Assembly (NCBI RefSeq): GCF_900112755.1
Contig: NZ_FOMW01000015.1
Location: 1 to 64,000, forward strand
DNA length: 64,000 nt
Direction: 5' to 3'
From: Sulfitobacter brevis
GTDB lineage: Bacteria > Pseudomonadota > Alphaproteobacteria > Rhodobacterales > Rhodobacteraceae
Under the pieces are notes generated by a model. It did not search any database, had not been told where the DNA came from, and was given only the letters and a program-made list of their open reading frames with translations. The position numbers were made by a program, and so were the translations under genes. Of this stretch, positions 9,524 to 16,605 are shown piece after piece (the stretch's first letter is position 1; the number at the start of each line of letters is the position of its first letter).

Positions 9524-10527
9524 AGGCTGTCCTTCAGCTTGATCTCAAGCGGCGCGAAATGGCAGGCAACTTGGTGTCCCCCGGCCATTTCAACCAGCGG
9601 CGGTTCGGTTGCGCAGATGGGTTGCGCAAAGGGGCATCGCGTCGCAAAGCGGCAGCCTGTCGGCATGTTCTGCGCTGTCGGCACCATGCCCGGCACAGTT
9701 GAAAGCCGCCCTCTTACACCGGTGAGTTGTGGAATGGAGGACATTAGCCCGATGGTATAGGGGTGCTGCGGATCATTAAAAATCCGCTCTGCCGGACCTG
9801 TTTCCACAATCGTACCCGCATACATCACCGCGACTGTGTCAGCAATTTCCGCAACTACTCCCAAGTCATGGGTGATCATGATCGTGCCCATGTTGGTTTC
9901 CGCCTGCAGGTCGCGGATCAGTTCCAGAATTTGCGCCTGAATAGTGACATCCAATGCAGTCGTCGGCTCATCTGCAATCAAAAGCGCAGGATCGTTGACC
10001 AAGGCCATCGCAATCATCACACGCTGGCGCATGCCGCCCGACAGCTGGTGAGGATAGTCGCGCATGCGCTTTTCCGGAGCGGGGATGCCGACACGGCGCA
10101 GCATGGCCACCGCGCGGTCTTCGGCGTCACCATCCGTGGCGTTGCTGTGCGCCTTTATCGCTTCCACGATCTGATCGCCAATGCGAAAGACCGGGTTCAG
10201 CGAAGACATCGGCTCCTGAAAAATCATCGTCATACGGCTGCCGCGTATTTTGCGCATGGCCTTGGGATCGGCAAGATTGAGGGTTTTTCCCTCAAACACC
10301 ATTAGGCCGGAGTTGATTTCAGCCGCTCCGGCGGGGAGCAATCCCATCATGGCAAGCGAGGTCACGCTTTTACCACATCCGCTCTCCCCGACGATACACA
10401 GGGTTTTGCCCGCGCTAACCGAAAAACTGACGTGGTTGATCTGGTCGCTCGGCGCACCGCGAAACCGCAGACTAAAGTCTTTTACGACCAGCAAATCCGG
10501 CGATGTGATGGTGTCGTCCAGAGACAA
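9520..10527 (-). CDS. Peptide ABC transporter ATP-binding protein, DppD-like
   Basis: A 335-residue ABC ATPase with Walker A GESGCGKS (48-55), signature LSGGMRQ (162-168), Walker B LLIADE (182-187) and switch histidine H220, ending with the cysteine motif [14 protein letters not shown]. It is the first gene of the operon. The best start is a TTG at 10527 preceded by AAGGGG at normal distance; the nearby ATG is in another frame. The promoter and a nested palindrome lie 20-75 bases upstream. Confidence 0.92.
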   Translation of the reverse strand: MSLDDTITSPDLLVVKDFSLRFRGAPSDQINHVSFSVSAGKTLCIVGESGCGKSVTSLAMMGLLPAGAAEINSGLMVFEGKTLNLADPKAMRKIRGSRMTMIFQEPMSSLNPVFRIGDQIVEAIKAHSNATDGDAEDRAVAMLRRVGIPAPEKRMRDYPHQLSGGMRQRVMIAMALVNDPALLIADEPTTALDVTIQAQILELIRDLQAETNMGTIMITHDLGVVAEIADTVAVMYAGTIVETGPAERIFNDPQHPYTIGLMSSIPQLTGVRGRLSTVPGMVPTAQNMPTGCRFATRCPFAQPICATEPPLVEMAGGHQVACHFAPLEIKLKDSL

Positions 10528-10544
10528 AGCTCATCCCCTTTAAG

Positions 10545-10582
10545 CCAATACTGAAACCAATATAGAATTGGTTTAGTATTGG
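10545..10582 (-). promoter_or_regulatory. Nested palindromic operator over the peptide-transporter promoter
   Basis: The inner arms AAACCAAT (10554-10561) and ATTGGTTT (10567-10574) are perfect inverted repeats with a 5-base spacer. They are flanked by outer arms CCAATACT (10545-10552) and AGTATTGG (10575-10582), also perfect. On the minus strand a TTGACA (10603-10598) is followed after 17 bases by AATACT (10580-10575), which is a plausible promoter, so the palindrome covers the -10 box and start site. The ATTGGT core is like known FCD-type GntR sites. The regulator is probably the GntR protein encoded at 816-1529. Confidence 0.7.
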
Positions 10583-10597
10583 TTGCATATATTCTGA

Positions 10598-10603
10598 TGT
10601 CAA
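10598..10603 (-). promoter_or_regulatory. -35 box of the peptide-transporter operon
   Basis: This is a TTGACA hexamer on the minus strand, 17 bases upstream of AATACT at 10580-10575. It is the only good sigma-70-like pair upstream of the operon's first gene. Confidence 0.5.
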
Positions 10604-10749
10604 CCAGCTGTTTGAGATTTGCGGGAAAGGTTTGGGGGGCGAGATGGAACTTGCTTAAATCACGGCCCAATCTTCGCTCCAATCAAACTAAAGGGCCCCT
10701 CTAGGTTCAAACACCAGCCGCACAAATGTTCCCCGCCCAGTCGTTTGCT

Positions 10750-10978
10750 GAGCGAGCTGCGTATCCGCTATCCATATCGACGAGGCGAAAGGCCAGCGCG
10801 GCGATCTGCATCCCCGAGACTACCCCTGCCTCGCGGGCATTCAGCCGTGCGGTATAGCGGGCTTCAGCGGGGATCACCGTGCGGGTGGTGATGTCACCGT
10901 AGGTTCCTAAATCCTCCATCAGCGCGGCGCGGACCAGGGGTTCAAGGATCAGGTCGGGCAGGGGGGGGCTTGTGTCAT
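10750..10978 (-). pseudogene. nadC: nadC remnant (nicotinate-nucleotide pyrophosphorylase N-terminus)
   Basis: An ATG at 10978 overlaps the nadB stop (ATGA) and is followed, after a frame change, by LPDLILEPLVRAALMEDLGTYGDITTRTVIP and ARLNAREAGVVSGMQIAALAFRLVD, the N-terminal domain of quinolinate phosphoribosyltransferase. The frame changes in a run of eight C residues (10961-10968 on the plus strand as G). Similarity stops after about 60 residues, well short of the usual 280 or so. With truncated nadB and no nadA, this is a dead fragment. The homopolymer shift alone could be a sequencing error, but the truncation could not. Confidence 0.8.
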
Positions 10979-11713
10979 GTCGTCTCCATTTGCGGGGTGG
11001 TGGGCATTGCCTGCGCCTCGGCCAAGGTCTGGAAAGAGCGGCTGCCAATTGCGCTGCAAGTTTCGGGATAGTCCGACCGGAAATGGGCGCCACGACTTTC
11101 GCATCGGTTCAGCGCCCCAGTGGCGATCAGCGTGGCCGTGGCGGTCATGTTCAGCAGGGCGGTGCAAGTGGGCTGGGCCACTTCGATCTCCGCAATGTCG
11201 TCAAGGGTTCGCTGCAAACCTGGCGCGTCGCGGATCACCCCTGCACCATCGGTCATACTTTGCCGCAACCGCGCCACGAGGGTGGGGTCGGGCACCTCGG
11301 CAGCGTCCAGATTGGGCAGGGTGTTCGTAGGCGCGTCTGTGGGGCTGGCACCGAGTGCTGCGTCTATCGCGACCGCGCAGCGTTGCCCGTAGACCAAAGC
11401 CTCCAACAGCCCGTTCGAGGCCAGCCGGTTCGCCCCGTGCAATCCGGTCGATGCCGCCTCGCCACAGGCCCAAAGACCAGGCAGGGAGGTTTGGCCGGTA
11501 TGGTCGGTCGCGATGCCCCCCATGTGATAATGCGCAGCGGCGGCAACAGGGATCGGATCGGTCAGCGGGTCCAGTCCTATTTTTAAGCAGGCTGCCGCGA
11601 CCGCAGTAAAATCGCGCAGCACACTAGTGCCAAGCGCCTGCCGTGTATCCAGCGCCGGAGCAAGGCCCGCCTGCGTCTGGGCAAAAACGCCGCGGGCCAC
11701 GATGTCAACGCCG
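10975..11713 (-). pseudogene. nadB: nadB remnant (L-aspartate oxidase C-terminal half)
   Basis: About 245 codons correspond to the C-terminal half of L-aspartate oxidase, the FAD enzyme that starts de novo NAD synthesis. Recognisable parts are DIVARGVFAQ, HYHMGGIATD, LPGLWACGEAASTGLHGANRLASNGLLEALVYG and the C-terminal helical domain. The N-terminal FAD-binding half is missing because the frame runs into the left end of the IS21 element near 11711. It cannot be functional. Presumably an intact nadABC copy exists elsewhere in the genome. Confidence 0.85.
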
Positions 11714-11790
11714 GACTAAAATTGCACCAGTCGCCGGAGCAAAAGTGCGCCACTTTTCTGGATTTTGCCGGACCAATATTGCGCCACCTT
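11711..11790. repeat. Terminal direct repeats of the IS21 element
   Basis: Three related units starting GCCGGACT, GCCGGAGC and GCCGGACC occur within 80 bases, each with GCACCA or GCGCCAC about 15 bases later. These are typical transposase-binding repeats of IS21 ends. Confidence 0.6.
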
Positions 11791-12328
11791 GTTGAGTTTA
11801 GGTTTGTCCATAGCCCCGCACGGCGAAGTGCCCCCACAGAGCGACGAAGCTGTGCGGGGCTTTGGTCAAACCGGTAGCGTGGATTGTAGTTTAAGCTCTT
11901 CCCGATTGACGGCTGTGTTTCAGGCGGTAGCTCTCTGCGTTCATTTCGAGGATGTGGACGTGGTGGGTCAATCGGTCGAGAAGCGCGCCTGTGAGGCGCT
12001 CAGACCCGAAGGTGCTGGTCCATTCATCGAACGGCAGGTTGGACGTCACGATGGTTGATCCGCGCTCGTAGCGCTGCGAGAAGACCTTAAACAGCAGTTC
12101 AGCGCCGGTTGGTGATAGCGGCACATATCCCAATTCATCGATGATCAGCAGGCTGTATTTGCTTAGTTGCTTCTGCAGACGCAGCAGGCGCTTTTCATCT
12201 CGTGCTTCGAGGAGTTCATGCACGAGAGCGGATGCGGTGATAAAGCCGACGGCCAAGCCCTTCTGGCAGGCCGCCAGTCCAAGGCCGAGGGCGACATGCG
12301 ACTTGCCGGTGCCGCTGTTTACCACGGC

Positions 12329-12355
12329 GTCATGTCAAAGACATGCCTTTGGCAT
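12329..12355. repeat. 27-nt tandem-hairpin insertion A in istB
   Basis: This is a compact element with CATG at 12331, 12342 and 12353, a constant 11-nt period. It can fold as CATGTC-AAA-GACATG (12331-12345) followed by ATGCC-TTT-GGCAT (12343-12355), or as one stem CAAAG/CTTTG around ACATGC. Its removal restores the istB frame from NENII to NSGTGKS; in place it adds nine codons including TGA. It matches the element at 13175-13201 at 21 of 27 positions. Confidence 0.75.
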
Positions 12356-12540
12356 GATGATGTTCTCGTTGCGGGTAATATAATCACAGCGTGCCAGCTC
12401 CATCACCAGCATCTTGTTCAACGAGGGCATGGCCTTGAAGTCGAAGCTGTCGAGGCTTTTGGTGGAGGGGAACTTCGCAGCCTTGATCCGGCGTTCCACC
12501 ATGCGCCGTTCCCGGTCGATGAGCTCCAGTTCCACTCTCA

Positions 12541-12567
12541 GGCATGTAAACATGCCCTGCCGTGCAG
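12541..12567. repeat. Double-hairpin insertion B in istB
   Basis: Two abutting perfect hairpins are seen: GGCATGT-AA-ACATGCC (12541-12556) and CTGC-CGT-GCAG (12557-12567). They lie where istB changes frame between RYLLRLA and ELELIDRERR, residues that are adjacent in intact IstB proteins. The foreign stretch is about 37 bases, not a multiple of three. It also has two CATG words but is not the same sequence as insertions A and C. Confidence 0.65.
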
Positions 12568-12706
12568 CGGGCAAGGCGCAATAGATAGCGGGAATGATCG
12601 ATGCCTTCTGTCGCGCTTTGTTTGGCAACTTTGTCATACTCACGCAGGAACGTCGGCAGGCGCAGGGCTTTTAGGTGATGGGCCAGTAACAGCTGGGGCG
12701 TGTCGG

Positions 12707-14232
12707 TCATAACCCGCCTCCTGACAGAAGCGCCATGTAATCGCTTGGCGATGTGACGGCGACATAGGCTCTCGGCAGGTAGGGATAGACCGTCAAATCC
12801 AGCCGGGGCGGTCTGCGTTCGATCCGGCACAGCACCAAATGCTTCACGGCGTCAAAGCCAATCGTGCCGCGATCAAGGGCGCTTTGTATTCCGGCCTCAA
12901 CATCCGCGATCTGGAATGTCTCCAGCAGCCGCAGAACCTGAACGAACTCGCGTTTGCCCTTTTTACCCATCCGGGCTTCCATAAGCCGACGCAGGATGAT
13001 GTAGGCTTCAGGTAATTCCCAATCGGCCAGTGGGGCTGCCTGATCAAGCGCATTGGTCTTCTGTTCGATCAGCGCCAGATAATGAAGCGGGTCATAGATG
13101 TAATCCTCCTTCTCCCAAGAGCGAGGATGCCGGGCGATGACGTCAGCGCCGCAGGCAATCATCACCTCATGCACGTCATGTCGGAGACATGCTTCCTGCA
13201 TGATGCCCGCACCAGAACTTCTTGGTGACCGAAAGCTGTTGGAACAGAATAATCGTTGCCGCGATAGCGCACGAGGGACAATGAACTGACCCGAACCGAT
13301 TGCTTGTCGCAGGCGTCATAAGGAACAGCTGGCAGGGGTTGAAGCCGGCCCGCATCGGCCTCAAAGCGTTCGCCAATCGTGCCCTTGTGACCACGTAGCT
13401 TATCGCCCATTCGCTTGCGGCATTGGTCGGCCAGATGGACATTGAGATCTTCAAAGCTGGCAAACTGCGGCTTGGGCACCATGAAGTTGCGGCGAGTGTA
13501 TCCCACCATCCCTTCGACTTTGCCTTTATCATTCCCTTTTCCAGGGCGGCCAAAGCGATCCTCAAACAGATAATGCGACACCAGCTCCGAGAATACGCGG
13601 GTGCGTTTGCGCTGGCCGTTCCCCAGAATGCGGGCCACGGCAATCCGGATGTTGTCGTAAAGGATCGACACAGGCACCCCGCCGAAGAACGCGAACGCCG
13701 CAACATGTGCATCACAGAATGCTTCCGTCGTCTCGGCAGGATAGGCTTTCAAAAAACACGCATCCGAATGCGGCAAGTTCATCACCGAAAAGTGGATCTT
13801 GCGCTCGACACCACCAATCACGGCAAGCGCCTCACCAAAGTCCGCCTGCGCATGACCCGGAGGATGCGACAAGGGCACAAACATCTCCCGCTGGCGCTGG
13901 CGAGCCGCAAAGATGTAGTCCTTCACGATCGTGATGCCGCCGGTAAAATCATACTCATTGCGAAGCCGCTCAAAAACCCGCTTCGATGTATGCCGCTGCG
14001 TCTTTGGAACCAGCCGGTCTGCCTCAAGGATCTGATCGATAATCCCGATAAAGTCATCCAGCTTCGGCCGCCTGATCTCTTTGTCACGCCGGTAACCTGG
14101 CGGGATCGAAGACATCAGCATCTTCTCAACAGTGCGACGATTGATCCCGAAAAGACGGGCCGCTTCGCGGCGGCTCATACCATCGACAAGAACAGCGTGA
14201 CGAACGCGCCCATACAAATCCACGTGCTTCAA
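12707..14232 (-). pseudogene. istA: istA, IS21 transposase, interrupted
   Basis: IS21 DDE transposase. From a TTG at 14232 (a GTG three codons later is an alternative) it has a helix-turn-helix (MSRREAARLFGINRRTVEKML) and the catalytic core with Asp in QADFGEA (about 131), Asp in SILYDNIRIAV (about 193) and Glu in GNDKGKVEGMVGY (about 241). The first frame continues to FGHQEVLVRA and then shifts at 13175-13201, where a 27-nt tandem hairpin is inserted; the second frame resumes with VHEVMIACGADVIARHPRSW and runs to the stop at 12707. Catalytic residues are intact, so only the insertion prevents a normal product of about 500 residues. Confidence 0.85.
13175..13201. repeat. 27-nt tandem-hairpin insertion C in istA
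   Basis: CATG words lie at 13177, 13188 and 13199, giving the same 11-nt period as insertion A. Folds visible are CATGTC-GGA-GACATG (13177-13191) and ATGC-TTCCT-GCAT (13189-13201). It interrupts istA between EVLVR and VHEV and changes the frame. The differences from insertion A fall in the loops, and the change AA to GG at element positions 9-10 is matched by TT to CC at 21-22. Confidence 0.75.
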
Positions 14233-14284
14233 TCCCGCCCCCCGCCAAAACGAAGAGCTTAACAGGACAGGCCATTCAGCCAAT

Positions 14285-14604
14285 CTGCGACAAGACGATC
14301 TTGCCGCTCACCTGGTGCAGTATTCCACCGGCGTTCTCAAATTCGTGCGCGAGATGCGTTGGTTTTGGATGGGACCCCGAGAAAATTAGGATTAACACGG
14401 TCTGTCCGACCTCTATCCGCACATCCTTGACTGATGCCACCTTCGAAAACCCAGAGCGGGCCAAATGGATTACTGACAAAATCAAGTTGGGCCGCGTTGG
14501 CGAAGTTGAAGATATCATGGGAGCTGTCGCATATCTGGCATCAAACGCCTCTGCGATGGTGACAAGCACATCACTGCTGATTAATGGCGGGTGGACAGCA
14601 GATC
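14285..14604 (+). pseudogene. Short-chain dehydrogenase remnant (C-terminal half)
   Basis: A plus-strand stretch encodes KIRINTVCPTSIRTSLTD, ITDKIKLGRVGEVEDIMGAVAYLASNAS and LLINGGWTAD, the C-terminal region of classical short-chain dehydrogenases. Just upstream, in a different frame, QYSTGVLKFVREM resembles the active-site helix, but the YxxxK motif is incomplete. The N-terminal Rossmann half is absent and is cut off at the IS21 right end. The natural stop after GGWTAD is lost, so the frame reads on to 14762. Clearly broken. Confidence 0.75.
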
Positions 14605-14665
14605 AGGGCGTTTGGTCCCCGGGGGGTTTTCTATCGAACGCGGATTGCACGGTGCTCGATACGGG

Positions 14666-15205
14666 TCAGGGAACAGGTTTTAACTGTTCTTCGAAAAAGG
14701 CCAATGCGGCCGCGCTGTCCCAATCCGCAGGGCCCGGCTTGCGACCTACTTCTCGCCCTTGAGGATCCAACAACAAAGTAGTCGGCATTGCAAAGACACC
14801 GAGGGTGCGCATCGCAGCACCGGTTTCGTCAATGTAAATTCCGGATTCGTCCAAGTTGAGCTCTTGGTAGAGTGCCTTCACGTTCAAAAGCTTACCGGAA
14901 TCCGTTGATAACGCGAAAACTTGGAACTTGTCTCCTCCTAGCGCTTGTTGCAATCCTTGCAGGTCAGGCAACTCCTTGCGGCAAGGCGGGCACCAAGTCG
15001 CCCAGACATTCAGCAGAACGTATTTTCCTGTGAAGTCCTTAAGTGAAAGCAGGTTGCCGTCTGCATCCTCAAATGCAATCTCTGGCACCTTTTTTGGTGT
15101 AGCATGCATCGCAAAGCGAAAATCAGTGGCGTCAGCATGCGCGGCTCCAGAAATCGCTGAAAATGAAATTGTCACCAAGACGATCGTTCGTAGGAACTGC
15201 TTCAA
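14666..15205 (-). CDS. TlpA-like thioredoxin-fold protein, exported
   Basis: A 179-residue TlpA/ResA-type thiol-disulfide protein. A TTG start at 15205 is supported by AAGGG six bases upstream and by the 4-base TTGA overlap with the upstream gene's stop. Residues 1-24 form a signal peptide or anchor (KQFLRTIVLVTISFSAISGAAHA). The redox motif is WATWCPPC with cysteines at 72 and 75, and the cis-proline region is AMPTTLLLD. The protein probably acts in the periplasm, reducing cysteines of a partner. The translationally coupled upstream protein has a CTCC cluster and is the obvious candidate partner. Confidence 0.88.
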   Translation of the reverse strand: MKQFLRTIVLVTISFSAISGAAHADATDFRFAMHATPKKVPEIAFEDADGNLLSLKDFTGKYVLLNVWATWCPPCRKELPDLQGLQQALGGDKFQVFALSTDSGKLLNVKALYQELNLDESGIYIDETGAAMRTLGVFAMPTTLLLDPQGREVGRKPGPADWDSAAALAFFEEQLKPVP

Positions 15206-16482
15206 TTTAAGCCCTTCAACTGCACTAAAACCGTTCTGACCGTGGTTCCGCCTTCGGGATGAGTTGGCGGCCTGCTCGAAGGTTCTGCCCACGCGACGAC
15301 GGCACCCTGACCAACCCTCGCCATGCGCGGAAATCCGACAGTTCGCCCGCGCGGGTTGGCGGCCAAGACCTGCGGATGCTTGCATCCTGCCTTCGGGTCA
15401 ACGAGACAGATTTGAAGTGTTTCGCCCTTTGGCGTCTGCTCCACCCAAGTGACAAGTGACGTCCCATCCGGTTGTTGAAGTGCATCAACCCTGCCGGAGG
15501 GCGCCGAGCCGCTAATTTCGAATGCCGTGCCAAATGTGTGGCCATCGTCGCTAGAAAAAGCAACTTTGACCTTTGGAATGTCATGAGCCGCCGTGAACCA
15601 TGCCACTACGACCTGTCCATCCGCCGCATCAATCGCCGGACCGTTTACGGGGCATCCTTCTATTTGCCACCCGTCAAAGCTCACAGTTTTTGGGGTCGAC
15701 CAGCCTACAGGCCCAGAACGCACAATCGAGATATCCCGTATCTCGTCGATTGAGCGGTCTCGATAGACAGCGAGTATGTCATTGTTGTTGGCGACAACAG
15801 CTGACGTCTGGCAACAGGTACAAGTGCGCATATCCAGCAAGGTTTCCTCGCTAACGTCACCGCCCGATGTGATCCTGCGGGCGCGCAATTGCATCGCATT
15901 TTCCGCAACCTCTTGAGGCCCATACGCGTCATAGTAGCGACCGTCTAACCAGATAGCCGTAAATGCATCGACATCCGTCGGCAATAGGGTGACAAATCCA
16001 TGTTCGCGTTGGGATCTATCGTCGTGGAGGATAAAGGGCTCCGACCATGTCCGGCCATAGTCCTTTGATAGCGCAATTTTAGTATCATACTGATAGTATG
16101 CTTCACCGTTGATCTGGAGCCAGTGGGCGACCAACGTGCCATCAGACAAGGCAATGGCCGACGGGAAATCGGCCCAATTAACAAAGAGGTCATTTCCCGC
16201 GACGACCGTCTGGGCGGCGCCCCATTCTGTCCCGTCCGATATGGCGACTTTTACGGCAAAATCCTGGCCCAGTGGTTCCGTCCAAGTCAAAAGCGCCCGT
16301 CCGTCTGCCATTGTAGCAAGAGAAGGCTCACGGGCACCGTCGACAGCGGGCACTGCAATTTCAGAAACCGAGAACAATGGACCATTCTCTGCCAGAGCGT
16401 TTGATACAGAAAGGGTCGAAGTCGCGATGCCGCAGATCAAGGTGGTAAGAACTTCGGATAAGAAATTAATAGTTTTTACCAC
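15202..16482 (-). CDS. Exported BNR/sialidase-fold-like protein with CTCC motif
   Basis: A protein of about 426 residues with a signal peptide (VKTINFLSEVLTTLICGIATSTLSVSNALA) and beta-propeller repeats of the BNR/sialidase type (for example SKDYGRTWSEPF and SSDDGHTFGTAF). Three cysteines in DMRTCTCCQTSAV lie near residues 221-224. I prefer a GTG at 16482; a GTG at 16554 is also in frame. Catalytic sialidase residues are not identifiable, so a sialidase activity should not be assumed. The CTCC cluster next to a coupled TlpA protein suggests metal binding or thiol redox chemistry in the periplasm, possibly copper or cytochrome related. This function is inference. Confidence 0.75.
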   Translation of the reverse strand: MVKTINFLSEVLTTLICGIATSTLSVSNALAENGPLFSVSEIAVPAVDGAREPSLATMADGRALLTWTEPLGQDFAVKVAISDGTEWGAAQTVVAGNDLFVNWADFPSAIALSDGTLVAHWLQINGEAYYQYDTKIALSKDYGRTWSEPFILHDDRSQREHGFVTLLPTDVDAFTAIWLDGRYYDAYGPQEVAENAMQLRARRITSGGDVSEETLLDMRTCTCCQTSAVVANNNDILAVYRDRSIDEIRDISIVRSGPVGWSTPKTVSFDGWQIEGCPVNGPAIDAADGQVVVAWFTAAHDIPKVKVAFSSDDGHTFGTAFEISGSAPSGRVDALQQPDGTSLVTWVEQTPKGETLQICLVDPKAGCKHPQVLAANPRGRTVGFPRMARVGQGAVVAWAEPSSRPPTHPEGGTTVRTVLVQLKGLN

Positions 16483-16605
16483 CGCATTTACAGACCTGTA
16501 GGCTATTTTGACAATCACTAAAACGCTTTGACTTGGTGAAGAGCCTAACCACACTTAACTAGAATAGATACTTGAGACTAAGTCACGGCCTTCACACTTT
16601 TGTGC

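Larger units (their letters stand above)
11891..12710 (-). pseudogene. istB: istB, IS21 helper ATPase, interrupted
   Basis: This is an AAA+ helper protein for IS21 transposition. It starts MTDTPQLLLAHHLKALRLPTFLREYDK at 12710, overlapping the istA stop. It continues in one frame to RYLLRLA, then in a second frame from ELELIDRERRMVERRIKAAKFP to ARCDYITRNENII, and, after an in-frame stop, from NSGTGKSHVALGLGLAACQ to the end. Walker B is SLLIIDELGYVP. The frame change coincides with a double hairpin at 12541-12567 and the stop with the 27-nt element at 12329-12355. Removing exactly those 27 bases restores the reading frame. The usual first glycine of the Walker A motif is replaced by valine beside the insertion. 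It is not expected to give a full protein by standard translation. Confidence 0.85.
11711..14284 (-). mobile_element. IS21-family insertion sequence (approximate ends)
   Basis: The element carries istA and istB on the minus strand with an ATGA overlap. The left end begins near TGTC at 11714 and contains three direct repeats that start GCCGGA (about 11711, 11734 and 11768), each followed by an A/T-rich stretch and TGC(A/G)CCA, like the multiple terminal repeats of IS21 elements. The right end is less clear; TGTC reading inwards occurs at about 14292. The element separates a nadB remnant from a dehydrogenase remnant, so its insertion or later deletion destroyed both neighbours. Both of its genes are interrupted by small hairpin insertions. 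Confidence 0.75.

Noticed and set aside
13423-14262. 279-codon plus-strand open frame opposite istA
   Set aside because: It is the complementary shadow of the IS21 transposase catalytic domain, with no recognisable protein.
14301-14762. Intact short-chain dehydrogenase or a new 153-residue protein
   Set aside because: Only the C-terminal half of the family is present, in broken frames, and the continuation after GGWTAD is read-through of non-coding DNA.
15202-16482. Annotation as a true sialidase
   Set aside because: BNR-like repeats are seen, but no catalytic Arg triad or Tyr/Glu pair could be placed, so only the fold is claimed.
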